A stretch of 64,000 bases of DNA. It comes from Membranipora membranacea. Its lineage: Eukaryota > Bryozoa > Gymnolaemata > Cheilostomatida > Membraniporidae. Shown piece by piece: positions 47,657 to 59,499 of this stretch (position 1 is the first letter of the stretch; the number at the start of each line of letters is the position of its first letter). The notes beneath the pieces were generated by a model that saw only the letters and a program-made list of their open reading frames with translations, was not told the DNA's origin and made no database searches. The translations under genes were made by a program, and so were the position numbers. Where the stretch lies: NCBI GenBank assembly GCA_914767715.1, contig OU612072.1:15128001-15192000 (forward strand). The letters are read 5' to 3'.

Positions 47657-48374
47657 CCTACACTAAGCTTTACTCTAGCAGTGGACTGAGATTAGCTATG
47701 AGCGCAGACTCTAAAACTCCTTACGAAGGAATCAACTATCTAAACAAGAGGACAAACCTGCATAGACCTAATTTGAGTAAGTTATATCCGCCTTTGATAA
47801 AAATGTTAAACTATGAGAATAAAAACATTTTTGATCCTTACTGAGGTCTTGGGAATTTGAACTTAATTTTATATTAAATTAAAACTAAATGTATTTACAG
47901 ATTCAACATGAAATCACACTGGTTAAATCCGCCTTCAATAAAAATTTAAAACTATGAATTTGAACAACATATTGACCCTCACAGGCATCCTGAGAGGCTT
48001 GGAACTTTATTCAATATTAAATAAATATAACTAAATTTGTTTACAGATATATCATGTTATCACACCAGGGAGGGTCCCTCCCTCCCTGGTCACACAAGAT
48101 TCATAAACTAGGTAGATTAGGAATTATTTTTTCATGCTCAAAGAGGGGACAACTCTAGTAATATTTTCCATCATTTCACATTCAAGAAACTATTGTGAAT
48201 ATTTTAGATGAGGGTGTGTGTGAAGGAATACCTGCAGGAACGGTGAACTTGAATCTGGCATCTGGTAAATGCAAAGGATACAGCCGAACTGGAGAATGTT
48301 ACTGGGGATGGAACAGCTATGTACATCTTATAATATCAACATCTTATGACCAGCGAGAAATTATTCAGTTTTAG
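47657..48374 (+). pseudogene. CTHRC1-like gene, copy E (exon a deleted internally)
   Basis: Exon a is only 120 nt (47657-47776) instead of 211. About 11 nt are missing at its start, and a larger deletion joins AAAACTCCTTAC directly to GAAGGAATC, removing the DPCC and GEC cysteines. The total loss (91 nt) is not a multiple of three, so the frame is broken. Splice sites remain. Exon b (48208-48374) is fully open with IISTSYDQREIIQF at the end. Clear pseudogene by exon a. Confidence 0.85.
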
Positions 48375-49475
48375 TGCGACAATGCCAGCATATTTCAGCC
48401 TTTCTGTGCCTACAATGGAGAACAAATCATCTCTTTTAAAGCTTGTCCTGTTATAGACAGACAATCTGCCTTTCAAATCTATACCAGTTGCAGCCACTAG
48501 GCTTAAATCTGGGTAAAGATGATTAATGATGTTTGCACTGGGAGAGTGCCTTTTCCTCTTTCTTTGACGAGTTCGGGTTTCTGTGTCTGTGAACAGGATT
48601 CTGACTTATGGTTTTATAGTTATTTGTGACTTTTTGTATTCCCAAAACAATGCGATTTAAAGACTAACAAAATCCTAGTTTGCTTTGATGTCTCACACAT
48701 CTACCTGTTCAGTCAATGTATCACCCCTCAAAGTATGAATGCATGTTCTGGACTTTTCTTTTTTCTTTATCGTTACCAAAAAATATATAATTGATGAATG
48801 ATGATGATGCCTATAAGAAAAATATAAAAAACAATATTAATAGATTTATTACATAATGGCACTGTGGGGCAGAAAATGGGATGGGTCAGAGCAGTGGAGC
48901 CTTAAAGCAAAGAATGTTAAAGAAACGTGTAAACTTCAATTGCTTGACTCCTCTTTACAAGAAAAAATATGAACTATTCAAGATATACCCATGGTCGTGT
49001 ATATATACAAGTAATATATCATTAAATATATGTGGTACCCTAAAGCTAAAAATATAAAAAATGTATCACAGTGCAATGAAATAGTGAAAATTCAGTACGT
49101 TTATAGATATATATCTCTTTTATAACTTTATGATCATAGCTATTACCATAGGCTGCATATCAATATCATTGATTGTGATAAGAAGGCACTATAGTCACTA
49201 CCCGTGGGCTGTAAGGGATGTCATATTTAAGAACCAGTATTTGATATCATAATTGATCGGTTGAGTATATAATAAATAATAATGACTGAAGACCAACAGG
49301 ACTTCTTGTCTGTAACTATAAAAGATCAAAGCATGAATTTAATAAAATAGTCATTTTAGCATATTACTTTATGATAGCAACGGTGGTGGGGGAGGGATTG
49401 ATTAGGACATTAATTAAAATCAGATGTCACATCACACGCCACATCCCGGAGCATGGGTGAGTTGTTGTGTCCTTT
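48375..49475. other. 3' flank of copy E
   Basis: Same block as 3332-4781, with about 260 bp missing near 48530. No gene. Confidence 0.5.
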
Positions 49476-49667
49476 TTAAACGCTGAAGTTGCTGTACTCT
49501 TCATGGTATGGATCATATTCAGTCTGAATAGGTAGTGAGTCACTATAGAATTCCGTGTTGTTCGGATCGTAGCTGACTTGTGCAGATATGAAGGTGATAC
49601 CAAAGTTACGGAGTAGATATGCTTTGTATCCATCGTACTCTGCTACTGCCATCTTAGAACAAGATAC
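49476..49667 (-). CDS. Terminal exon of unrecognised convergent gene, U5 copy
   Basis: Open 63-residue exon with acceptor CTCTTGTAG|GTATC and TAA stop. It reads VSCSKMAVAEYDGYKAYLLR to YHEEYSNFSV, subtype 1. It sits beside the dead CTHRC1-like copy E, so the two gene families decay independently. Confidence 0.6.
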   Translation of the reverse strand, partial: VSCSKMAVAEYDGYKAYLLRNFGITFISAQVSYDPNNTEFYSDSLPIQTEYDPYHEEYSNFSV

Positions 49668-50495
49668 CTACAAGAGGGAAAATATTAATGTGTGTATATT
49701 GCATATAATTGCAGGAATATCAATTCAGGCGCGTAACAAACATGCCATACATGTAATGTAATATCCACCTTTTACTCTCCTCTCACTTACCTTTCACTTA
49801 TAAAGATTGAATTCATTTGAAAAACATTTAAATTAGTGTCAGAAAAAGTTAAATCAGATATACACAGGAAGTTATATTAATCAGGGGACAAGTGAATGTC
49901 CTATATGCTTTCTATATCCCTATATAATGTGAAATACAATTTTTTAACATTGACTAAAGCCATCGATCAGAGTTTTATCTTCTCTATACAAGTCGATTTT
50001 AATATCACACTTTTTTTCCCCATAATCATAGCGACATTTTTTAGAATCAATGTGCACACATGAGTGCATTGTATACAGTTTTGGAATTCTCAAATATTTC
50101 CTTACCTTTCCTAATTATAGAATTCACCTGGTTTGATGAACTGGAGTGCAATATCCTTTATCCCTTTTCACTAGTATTCAGATGTCTTGGTTCAGGCAGC
50201 AAAGCGATATGATCTAGAGATAAGAAGATAAGATATTACTCCTTCCTTTGCTATGGAAGGGTAAGTTTTTCCTTTCTGATTTACTGCGTGTGACAGGAAA
50301 CACAATGACACCATTAAATGGAAAATAAGTTAAACTAATGTGGATACTAATCACTCGACTGAGGCTCACTCATTAGGCTTGAAAACTGATTAAAATTAGT
50401 TCAAGGCTAATTATAAAAATTAAGTTTTTTAATTTAATTAGTTTAAACTAAAATTTATAATTTATTAAAAAATTAGCATTTTTTTATTGGCACAG
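49668..50495. other. Spacer, U5
   Basis: Counterpart of 40763-41594; no exon assigned. Confidence 0.45.
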
Positions 50496-50566
50496 ATTTC
50501 ACTGAGCCAATGTTAATCACCATTCCAGATCAGTAAGGAGTAGCTTCTGTCGCTGTGTGCTCTTTA

Positions 50567-51039
50567 AAGTGGAAATCAACCACAAATTATGAGTTATTCT
50601 TGAATGACTAGATATAACTCTTCATTGTATTTTTTAATTTTTCTGTGTGGTATTATATATAAATGATAAAATAAAACTAAAAAGAAAAGCTCACTTCCGT
50701 TATAGCTATCCACTCTGTTCTGATTGGTCAGTTGAAAAAAGGCGGGAATATCTTTGTTTACAATTACTAGCCCACGATTGAGGAAGTAGTTAATTATCTA
50801 CAATCAGAGCATGATCCTAGAACTCCAGGGTTCCTAAGCTGTGTGCTATCCCATATCTAAGATGCACATTGTATCATTCAGCTTAGGAATATTGATTGCA
50901 TCTGTTAATCCCACACATAATATTTGAAGAGAGAATTGAACAAAGAGCTGAGTGGGAGTTCATTGTATTGATAATTGTTAAACAAACTAGTCCTAGTTCG
51001 ACATGCTATATAAAAAATTGTGATGCAAACTGTCCATAC
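50567..51039. mobile_element. Insertion of unknown type at TTAA
   Basis: Absent from the other units, starts right after TTTAA as AGTGGAAATCAACCAC and ends at CCATAC before another TTAA. No inverted terminus is visible on the right, perhaps because the MITE hit that end. Confidence 0.5.
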
Positions 51040-51043
51040 TTAA

Positions 51044-51412
51044 AGGGCAACCAAGGTTTCGCAGCAATGCATTAATGGGTAGTAAATAATGTGCTAGGCA
51101 GCATCAGCTTTCTGCATTACGCCATGCAAAACTCAAAGTATTTGCTGACTCTAAGCTGGGTAACACTCCAGTTTTTGTGAGGTTCCAAGACATTGCTATA
51201 ATGATGATAGAGCACAGGCTAAATAATAAATGGAACAGGAAATTGCTCTGTGGTATTCTATTTCAGCTGAGTTTGAGTACCTGATGGTAAAAAATATTTC
51301 ACAAAAATTCTGGCTGAATAATCATCCGAATTAGATGCTGTCTTTTTCCCTATGCAGAAGGTGCAATCTGCTATTAATCAATGAGAAGTTGTTTGAAACC
51401 CTGGTTGCACTG
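51044..51412. mobile_element. TTAA MITE, second copy (inverted)
   Basis: Starts AGGGCAACCAAGGTTTC and ends GAAACCCTGGTTGCACT. Aligns in reverse orientation with 15159-15515 (about 369 against 357 bp). TTAA on the left (51040-51043); the right copy is altered to GTAA. Confidence 0.8.
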
Positions 51413-51619
51413 TAAAATTTAGTAATTTTTACGCGGTGTTAGAAAAGGTCTTTGTTGCCCAAATTCACGATGATGATACTGGGAATTCCCACTGCAAGTC
51501 TGTCTTTACTGGTGTTAATTTACTTAATCAGCCGTATAAATATAATATCATGTATGGTTAGGATGATAAGTTTAATGAAAACACAAAAATAATTGAGAAA
51601 TTATTATATGGTTTAAAAA

Positions 51620-51970
51620 ATCTACCAGGTTTGTGCTAAGTGATAAAAGACAATTTTGCCTGATTTTAGTTATGATGAGCGATTAGAAGTTTTATATCTG
51701 ACCATTCTACCTGATTTTATAACCGAAATCAGTGCCAAACATTTCATGAAAGCGGCCAATGATCCTATGCATTATATTTTTAACTGTATTAAACAAAATA
51801 CTGCTAGAATTTCCTCTCTTTTTAGACCAAACCTGTGTAGAGCTGCTATATGTGCTATATCCTTTTTAAAATTTTTATATATTTTGTATATTCGTAGTAT
51901 GTGTATTCAGTTCAGCTCAATAATGGTGATAGCTTACTCTGCCCCAATACGGTTGCTTAGGAACCCATAA
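51620..51970 (+). pseudogene. Fossil LINE C-terminal tail, U5 copy
   Basis: Open frame 51656-51970: PDFSYDERLEVLYL, DFITEISAKHFMKAANDPMH, IFNCIKQNTARISSLFRPNL. The order (Y-x-x-R-L, L-x-x-F, anion-rich NDP, R-x-x-x-x-FRP) parallels the tail at 18953-19246 and non-LTR ORF2 ends. It is the best-preserved relative of 6660-6930. No RT domain precedes it. Confidence 0.5.
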
Positions 51971-52259
51971 CAACAAAGATAAGAGTGCGCTGGTACTGAA
52001 CGAGGAAGTTTTGAAGTGCTCAGTTCTTCTCAATTTCTCCATATGACAAACCCAAACAAAGCTAATGTTTTAGAATAAAAAGACACCTGATTCAAAAAAG
52101 GAAAGGGTTTTTATGTACCCTATAGGAGTTTAATTATCGCGGTATTTAGGATTCACTTTTCGCGTTGTTGCCTAGGTTGCAAAATTTAGTGTATCTTAAA
52201 TTAAACTCACTCACCATAGTTTCATAAACAATGTACAATTATACAGGAATACACCTTAC
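51971..52259. other. Spacer with a LINE/SINE-flank fragment
   Basis: The piece GACAAACCCAAACAAAGCTAA...GGAAAGGGTTTT (52045-52110) is related to 37023-37085. Nothing else recognised. Confidence 0.4.
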
Positions 52260-52570
52260 CTAATAATGCACTCAGACTCAGCAGCTTATGGGGCTCATTT
52301 TGAAGGTCTATTGAGCGTTGTAGGTCGGGTATAACCAGGGAGTTTAGGACTTTCCTCCTTGAAATCCCATTAAAATTGATTAGGCAATAAACTTCAAATC
52401 GGGACTGAAACTGCAAAAAAAGTTATAGCTTTAAGTCTATGCACCGTTTTCAATAGCTTGCTTTATTGATATTATGTAAGCTACGAAGCTAAATAGACTA
52501 TCAAAAAGATCGGCAGAAGCTGCTGAATCTATTGCAATTTTCAAACTTAAAATCCGATCAAAGCCGATTG
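52260..52570. repeat. 188-bp repeat, inverted partial array
   Basis: Reverse complement of the units at 28063 and 43141 (GCACCGTTTTCAATAGCTTG, AGACTATCAAAAAGATCGGC, TTGCAATTTTCAAACTTAAA). The 52270-52350 part has the forward orientation, so an inversion breakpoint lies near 52350. Confidence 0.65.
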
Positions 52571-54870
52571 AGTTATCAACATTTAACCAGAGCTAGGACA
52601 GGTAAATCAATGATAGCTTTGAGTAAAAATCACTGTTTCTACACCCTCCAGTGATGTCGTGTCACCATAATTAAGTGCCTCACTTCAGCTATGTACAGTG
52701 TCCTGTCTAGGTTTATTAATAAGTCTATGGACAAAACAAAAAAGCCTATACCTGTATTATTAGGTCGTTATTTAAAAACACTAGACTAGCCTTTATGTTG
52801 AGTACGCATGAGGAAGCCTACTCCAGGGGAGGGGCAGCACATAGGGACAGGAGCAATGCTTACAACTTAAGTAAATTTTTGTCTTACCTTCTCAGATGTA
52901 TGGGATAGCTGAGATTATATCCTCTCTACCGTACTCTCGTAAATTCTCGTCACAACAAAAAGTATAATAATAAGTTCAGACAGTTATGCTCAAATGCAGC
53001 TTTGATCGTGCTAATATATAATATATAAGGATGGAAGACTGCCATGCAATAGACAGTACATGCGCTGACTCACAGGGATTCCCATTTTCACATTGATCAC
53101 GAGATATACTTGAGTACGTATATCTCTGATTAATAGAGAGGAATTCCCCAATCTAAAAAAAGCATTTGTGAGATATGGAGTTCAGACAGTTATGCTCAAA
53201 TGCAGCTTTGATCGTGCTAATATATAAGGAAATATATAAGGATGGAAGACTGTATAAATTTACATTTGTATAACTTGAATGTCATGAATGCAAGTAAAGT
53301 AAAGTAAAGTAAAGTAAAGTAATATAGATTATGAATGAGGACGCTCATGAGGGCACTAGCACAGTGCCTGCGCTGACTCACACGGATTCCCAATTTATGT
53401 GAGCATGAAAGCAATGAACTAAACCTTTAGTTCATTGATGAAAGTATGCATTGTGAAATGGAAAGAAAGAGGGATTTTATTACTATCACTGACAGCATTA
53501 TTAAAAGAAAAAATGAGTCACGAAATACAGTGTAATTGCTGGCACTTTGAATCAGCAAGAAAAAGCGAAGACACTTGGAATAAAAAATCAAATATCTCTC
53601 TAAAAAAGTATTTCGTTTAAAATAAGAGTGATATGACGCAGAAAAGAAAGATATGGAGACTATCAATAATCTAGTGCACATACTATCTATCCTACCTACC
53701 CTTCCCCTCATTTTCACATTGATCACGTGATATACTTGAGTACGTATATCTCTGATTAATAGAGAGGAATTCCCCAATCTAAAAATAGTATTTGTGAGAT
53801 ATGGAGACTATCAAAAAGATGCACACGCACACGCATCACACACTGATCATGTGATATACTAGTGTAGTATATCTCTGATTGATAGTGAGTGAATTAATTC
53901 ACCTAGCCCTTAGCGTGACTCAATGCAGTGTGTAGGAGATGGTTGGATGACTATCCAAGTTTTTGTATATTTATCAAAGTTCTTATTTCTTGTCTAAATA
54001 TTTAGTATTTAGTATTTATTTTTTTACGGTCTGACTCAATATTAAAATGGTGCATTGCTAGCCTAAGCTCAGAAGAAAGTTACTGGAGAAATTAGAAAGT
54101 ATTACTGAACAAAACACTCGTATCTCTTACCTTGTACAGGGGTCCGCTAAGTTGAATTTCATGCGTATATGTAATATGTTTCATATCACGTAAAGACCGC
54201 TGGAGAGCTGCTAATAGAAAGTGATAGAACATAGACAAGAAGAACTGGTTACTGAGTCATAATGGAGAGTGGAATTCCCATGATTACATCGTGAGTCTTG
54301 CATTAATGAGTTGTCTCCCTTTCATATTTGAATAGGTATATTGACCAGTAATTTTTAAACCTGCTCAGTTTCTAAGTCAGATCAAGAAGTATTATCAATG
54401 ATGGGCAAAAGATGTTTCCCGAGGTAAACCTTGACTTGAAAAGATTAAACCCGACTGCTTTTATACAGAGTATTTGTTAAAAAACCGATCATGAGGCGAG
54501 CATGTGGTTTACCTGTTGCTCAGTTTATATATGTTTCTCCGCAGAACTCGCTTTTGTAGAAGTTATATGAAGCTCCGTAAACCTCTAGAATAGAGGCACA
54601 AAGGTACTCAGCCCTTGGTTTTCAACCACAAACATTGGTTATATGTTTATAGCCCTATTCTTTATCTGTCAACTCATAAAGCTCCTGGTCGGTGTTGGAA
54701 AGGAGAAAATATAATCTGGTATTGAAACACTCGAATAAGTCTCTGCAGGTAATCAGAGTAGTACCACAATCTGTGATGCTTGTAGGTGACACATCCGATA
54801 TTTATGACCTTGTTTTAGGCATTGTTTTAGAAAAGTGTTTTCATCACCACATCACATATGTAGCTTCACT
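52571..54870. repeat. Spacer block Q, copy 2
   Basis: Counterpart of 7490-9230 with an internal duplication: CAGTTATGCTCAAATGCAGCTTTGATCGTGC occurs at about 52981 and 53187. AAAGT microsatellite at 53295-53320. Composite motifs at 53066 and 53374. No gene. Confidence 0.65.
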
Positions 54871-55756
54871 TAGGGGTGGAACGGATCAGGGTTAGGCAAC
54901 CTCGGATCGGATATCGGATCTGTCGATAAATCCAACCTCGGATCGGACCCGGATCCGGATAACGCGTACAAACGCTTAGTCCAAGCAGCTGTACTTTTGC
55001 ACCATAATATACAGTTAAGGTCATTGAATACATGGATAAACAGCGTCAACAATCTTTTCCCTGAACCATTACCCTAATTTAAATGCCCATGTATCTGCTT
55101 GGATATAATACTTTACAAGGACCAACTTATCACTCAAACAGCCACGGTGCAAGGATCACACAAACAGTTTATTTGAAAGTATCATCTAATGAGTACAAAG
55201 ATCTCTTGACTCAATTTGCCAGGATCACTCAAACCCCGATGTTTGTAATCACTGAGTTTGAACAAACTCCCTGCTCATATGTCCCAAACTCTCTGCTGTG
55301 ATTAAGATAGGAATTGTCCTCCTACTTTGAAGAAGAGGATAACCTTGTACATTAAACTAGATAGTTTGTTACAGGGAACATCATTGGACAAAAATAAATC
55401 CTTATTTACAACGATCTGAGTAAAGATGCTTCTCTCAATTTCAGCAGAAAAACACATCCATCAAATTTAATCAGCAACAATATAATTAGCTATGTAAATA
55501 AGATAGGTATTGATTGCCTACTGATCACCACTGAGTGCTTTCAGCCAAACTCCATTATCTAATCTGAACCACAAATTAATGACTATCATACTTCTTTCCT
55601 TGTCATTTTTAGTGAGATAAATGATGCTAAGTAAGTGTTGATTAAAAACGTATCATCTCGGATCAGACATAACACATATCCGATCCGGTTTGTGGTTGAA
55701 TCCGAGGTCAAATATCCGAAATTCAACTCCAACCTCAAGAGGTTGTTCCACCCCTA
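54871..55756. mobile_element. hAT-like element, 886 bp, non-autonomous
   Basis: Ends TAGGGGTGGAAC and GTTCCACCCCTA form perfect 12-bp terminal inverted repeats that fit the hAT YARNG end. The 8-bp target GCTTCACT is duplicated at 54863-54870 and 55757-55764. Empty paralogues at about 9228 and 63767 read TAGCTTCGCTTACCCTGAG. Near both ends are clustered CGGATCGGA / ATCCGATCCG-type subterminal repeats, as expected for transposase binding. A 72-codon frame (55083-55301) shows no transposase motif. Confidence 0.9.
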
Positions 55757-55932
55757 GCTTCACTTACCCTGAGTAAATTTTCCTGAAACTTTCCCACACT
55801 GTGTGATGACTGCATCACATAAAAATTTTCATCATTACAAACAACTAATATATTAACATAACCAGTTGTCTTGTCATGTTTGGAGGAAAGATAACTACAG
55901 TGAAGAGTGATATACTCTGATTTTTACACAAA

Positions 55933-57290
55933 TGTTATTCTATTGAAACTCCAAACAACACACACTACCTCTGACTCTTTTCCCGGTAAGAAATTCAATA
56001 CAAAAAAGAAGAAAGAACTAGCCAACACTTGAACAAGGAAATGACAATCCATGTAATCAGCAGGGAGGAAGATCCTTGTAGCGCATTATGGTTCTGTACC
56101 TCAGCAATTAAACACAAAGTCATCACAGAGCTTTACCACCGTAACCTTTATCACACCACTCTGTACCCCTTTTATGAATGACTTGGTGTATCGCAACCTG
56201 AATGAAATTGTAATTCCTACCTTATAATAGTGATATTTGTTTGGCTTACACGGCCTTTTGGGCTTTTTATAAGGCGACGCACTCAGCTGGTCAAGACATA
56301 GTCTGACGCCCCCAGACTTTTGCCCCCCACCTGACGGACCCCCGGCGTGAAGTCTCATGACACTATGCTTGTACACTCCTCAAACAACAATTAACCCACT
56401 TCACCAATTACCAACAAGGTTAGTACATAACATAATAGATTGTATTAGTAAATACCAGGTATTCAATGACATTAGACTATAAAACAGGATGATATTATAT
56501 CTAACTGTGATACGTGGTTGAAAACAATCGCAAGGTGGTTCAACTTAGCCCAGCTAAGATTTATATCAGTATGCAAGAAGGTCTAGATGTGAATATTAAT
56601 TACCAGAGAGATAGATGTCGAGTGTGTCTGTCAGTATGTCCAGGTGAGAGTATGAATGGAATGGATACCAATGGTGTGTGATAAGTGTGTAACATTGTTA
56701 GGTCAGATAAGTGGCCTAGTTAATTGTAATGGCCAGTTGACCATCTGTATGAGCTCAATATGAGTACAATGAAAGGCAAGTGAGTAACCTAGTTTAGGTC
56801 AGTTAGTTGAGCAAGTTAGTTGTAATGGCCAGTTGACCATCTGTATGTATGCTCGATATATGTAGTGGAATACCACCAGTCATGGGTTTTCCCGACTAAG
56901 CCGATGGCATCCCAGAATGCCGGTCAGGGTTTTCCGACTAAGTGTCAGCGACAGCCAAGAAAGCGCCAGATCCCAGATCAATGCCAACGTTTGCACCCCA
57001 CCTTTTCAAAGTTTTAACTTAAATAGTGTGCTATTTTTCTGGCTAGAGGAGATAAATACACATAGTGTAAATAGAGTTAAAAATAACATTCTGCAATTAA
57101 GATGATGACTCAGCGTGGGGTAGCATATCAGAATAGTTTCATCTTATATATCAGACAGACTGAGCAGGCAATATATTCTCGAGTAGTGGGCTCGGTTGTC
57201 AAACTATAATTCCTTACATACCGAATTAATATTTTTTCATATCGAGCTAGATCACACACTTATTTCAATGTTTTATTTCATATCTTACAG
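55933..57290 (+). other. 5' flank of CTHRC1-like copy F (D-type)
   Basis: Near-copy of 37201-38559, with the same paired GGCCAGTTGACCATCTGTATG repeats. A GC-richer patch (56300-56345) encodes nothing recognisable; the - strand frame there is glycine-rich but short and not Gly-X-Y. Confidence 0.5.
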
Positions 57291-57946
57291 ACAATCCCTG
57301 ACTACACTAAGCTTTACTCTAGCAGTGGACTGAGAATAGCTATGAGCGCAGACTCTAGAACGTATTACGCTAACTCAGGAAGCTATGATCCCTGCTGTCG
57401 TCATTACTTCAATATTAACAACGGAGAGTGCACTGGTCCGGGAACTATCGAGGGAATCAACTATCTGAACAAGAGGACAAATCTGCATAGACCTAATTTG
57501 AGTTAGTTCATTGACCGTCATTGATAAGAATGTTAAACTAGGACTATGAACAAAGTTTTACCTTTACTGAGATCTTGGCACTTTGAACTTAATTTAATAA
57601 TGAATCAAACTGAATTTGTTTACGGATATAGCATGTTTTAGAAAACCTCAATAAATAAATAAATGTAATCAACCTGTTCATAGGTAGATTAGGAATTATT
57701 TTTTCATGCTCAAAGAGGGGACAACCCTAGTAATACTTTCCATCATTTCACATTCAAGAAAGTATTGTGAATATTTTAGTTGAGGGTGTGTGCGAAGGAA
57801 TACCTGTAGGAACGGTGAACTCTAATCTGGCATCTGGAAAATGCAAAGGATACAGCCGAAATGGAGAATGTTACTGGGGATGGAACAGCTATGTGCATCT
57901 TATAATATCTGAATCTTATGTCCAGCGTGAAAATATTCAGTTTTAG
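57291..57946 (+). CDS. CTHRC1-like C-terminal domain, copy F (intact exons)
   Basis: Exon a 57291-57501 (acceptor ATCTTACAG, donor GA|GTTAGT) and exon b 57780-57946 (acceptor TTTTAG, TAG stop) give 125 residues with all six cysteines of copy D. Differences from D: IP for MP at the start, TGPG for TDPG, NYLNKR for NYPNKR, PVGTVNSNL for PAGTVNLNL, SRNGECYWGWNS, SYVQRENIQF. Splice phases agree with the other copies. As with copy D, the secretion signal and collagen part are not seen. The convergent exon at 59966 is also open, so U6 is the only unit in which both genes look intact. Confidence 0.85.
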
Positions 57947-58662
57947 TGCGACATTTAAAGTTTATTTCAGCCTTTCTGTGCCTACAATCAGAACAAATCA
58001 TCTCTTTTAAAGCTTGTCCTGTTATAGACAGACAATCTGCCTTTTGAATCTCTACCAGTTGCAGCTTGTAGTCTAAAATCTGGGTAAAGATGTTTAATGA
58101 TCAAACCAGTAGCCATTTTATTAGCGTTAAATAATGTTAAATTATCAAGAGGGCTGCTTGCTTTCTTATTACCTTTTGTAGCTTAGTGGATCTGTTAATC
58201 TTTTCTCAATAGTAAAATTTGCTTTGATGTCTCACACATACCTGTTCAGTCAATGTACCACCCCTCAAAGTATAAATGCATGTTCTGGACTTTTCTTTTT
58301 TCTTAATCGTTACCAAAAAAATATATAATTGATGAATGATGATGATGCCTATAAGAAATATATAAAAAAACTATATAAATAGATTTATTACATAATGGCA
58401 CTGTGGGGCAGAAAATGGGATGGTCAGAGCAGTGGAGCCTTAAAGCAGAGAATGTTAAAGAAACGTGTAAACTTCAATTGCTTGACTCCTATTCAAGATG
58501 TACCCATGGTCGTGTATATATATACAAGTAATATATCATTAAATATATGTGGTATCCTAAAGCTAACAATATAAAAAATATATCACAGTGCAGCAAAATA
58601 GTGAAAATGCAGTACGTTTATAGATATATATATATCTCTTTTATAAATTTATGATCATAGCT
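57947..58662. other. 3' flank of copy F
   Basis: Shortened 3' flank (sequence between about 58215 and the GTCTCACACA string is missing). No gene. Confidence 0.5.
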
Positions 58663-59499
58663 AGTGATGGCAAATTGTCAGATTTTGGCGAGACGGGACG
58701 AGACCGAGACAGCAAGAAAATTCGGGACGAAACCGGGACGAGACCGAGACATATAACGATGCCGATAAAACATTCTTCAGATATCACAATTTAAAAGAAT
58801 GGTGGATATTCATTCACTATCACTAGTGCAATCAGATTATAGTACATTTGATTCAAGTTGTAACTTATGATCTATAGCAATAAGGGTCTATGTTGAAACC
58901 AAGTTTCATCAAATTCTGTCAAGTATTTATTGAATTATAGAAAGCCACACGCTCGTGCAGATTTCCACTAATTCTTGCAAATTAAATTTTGTATGAGTAT
59001 CAGCCTGCCACACATGATTGTCATTGCCCAAATTCATACTCATGATTTATGGGTGTAATCCTACTGTAATCCTCCTCAGCCAATCTAAAACATAGGCCTA
59101 TCTATAGTGATAACTAAATAAAATAGTTAAACCAAGGAGAAGCTGTTTCTTCTTGTTTATTATACCAACCAGTCCAGTGATTCAGCTTCTGGATATGCTT
59201 AGGCTCAACTATCTCCTCATATTTATACAATTTGATACCCCATTAGTCATTGTATCCCTTCTCCCTCTTGCCCCAGGTCCAAATCAATGAGAAAGCTCCA
59301 CATTGATCATCCATTCCATCTTTTTAACAGAAGTTGTTTACATAGATATGGCCTTGACTTATCAATCAAAACAGACAGCCAATCAATCAAATCTGACAGC
59401 CAATCAGATAACATTTCCGTTAAATATTTGCAGCGAAAGCATGACTAATAACTATCATTCCATTATATGATAGTCAGAATTACATGTGATATCATATAA
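58663..59499. mobile_element. Probable truncated hAT-like element
   Basis: Paralogous sequence ATGATCATAGCTATTACCATTGG breaks after ATCATAGC, where TAGTGATGGCAAATTG starts, followed by repeated GACGGGACGAGACCGAGAC strings like hAT subterminal repeats. No matching right terminus was found, and the target side resumes only at about 59650 after the SINE-like segment. The rest is unrecognised. Confidence 0.45.

Larger units (their letters stand above)
50496..51530 (+). pseudogene. Fossil Calx-beta-like exon, U5, split by nested insertions
   Basis: The first part 50496-50566 has a stop (GATCAGTAAGGA). The exon resumes at about 51413 with FSNFYAVLEKVFVAQIHDDDTGNSHC and continues to LLNQPYKYNI. The break is at the TTTAAA string in CTCTTTAAAATTTAG. 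Between lie 473 bp starting AGTGGAAATCAACC and then the inverted TTAA MITE. Confidence 0.4.

Noticed and set aside
53290-53325. AAAGT repeat tract considered as a regulatory array or CRISPR-like repeat
   Set aside because: Uninterrupted 5-bp microsatellite without spacers.
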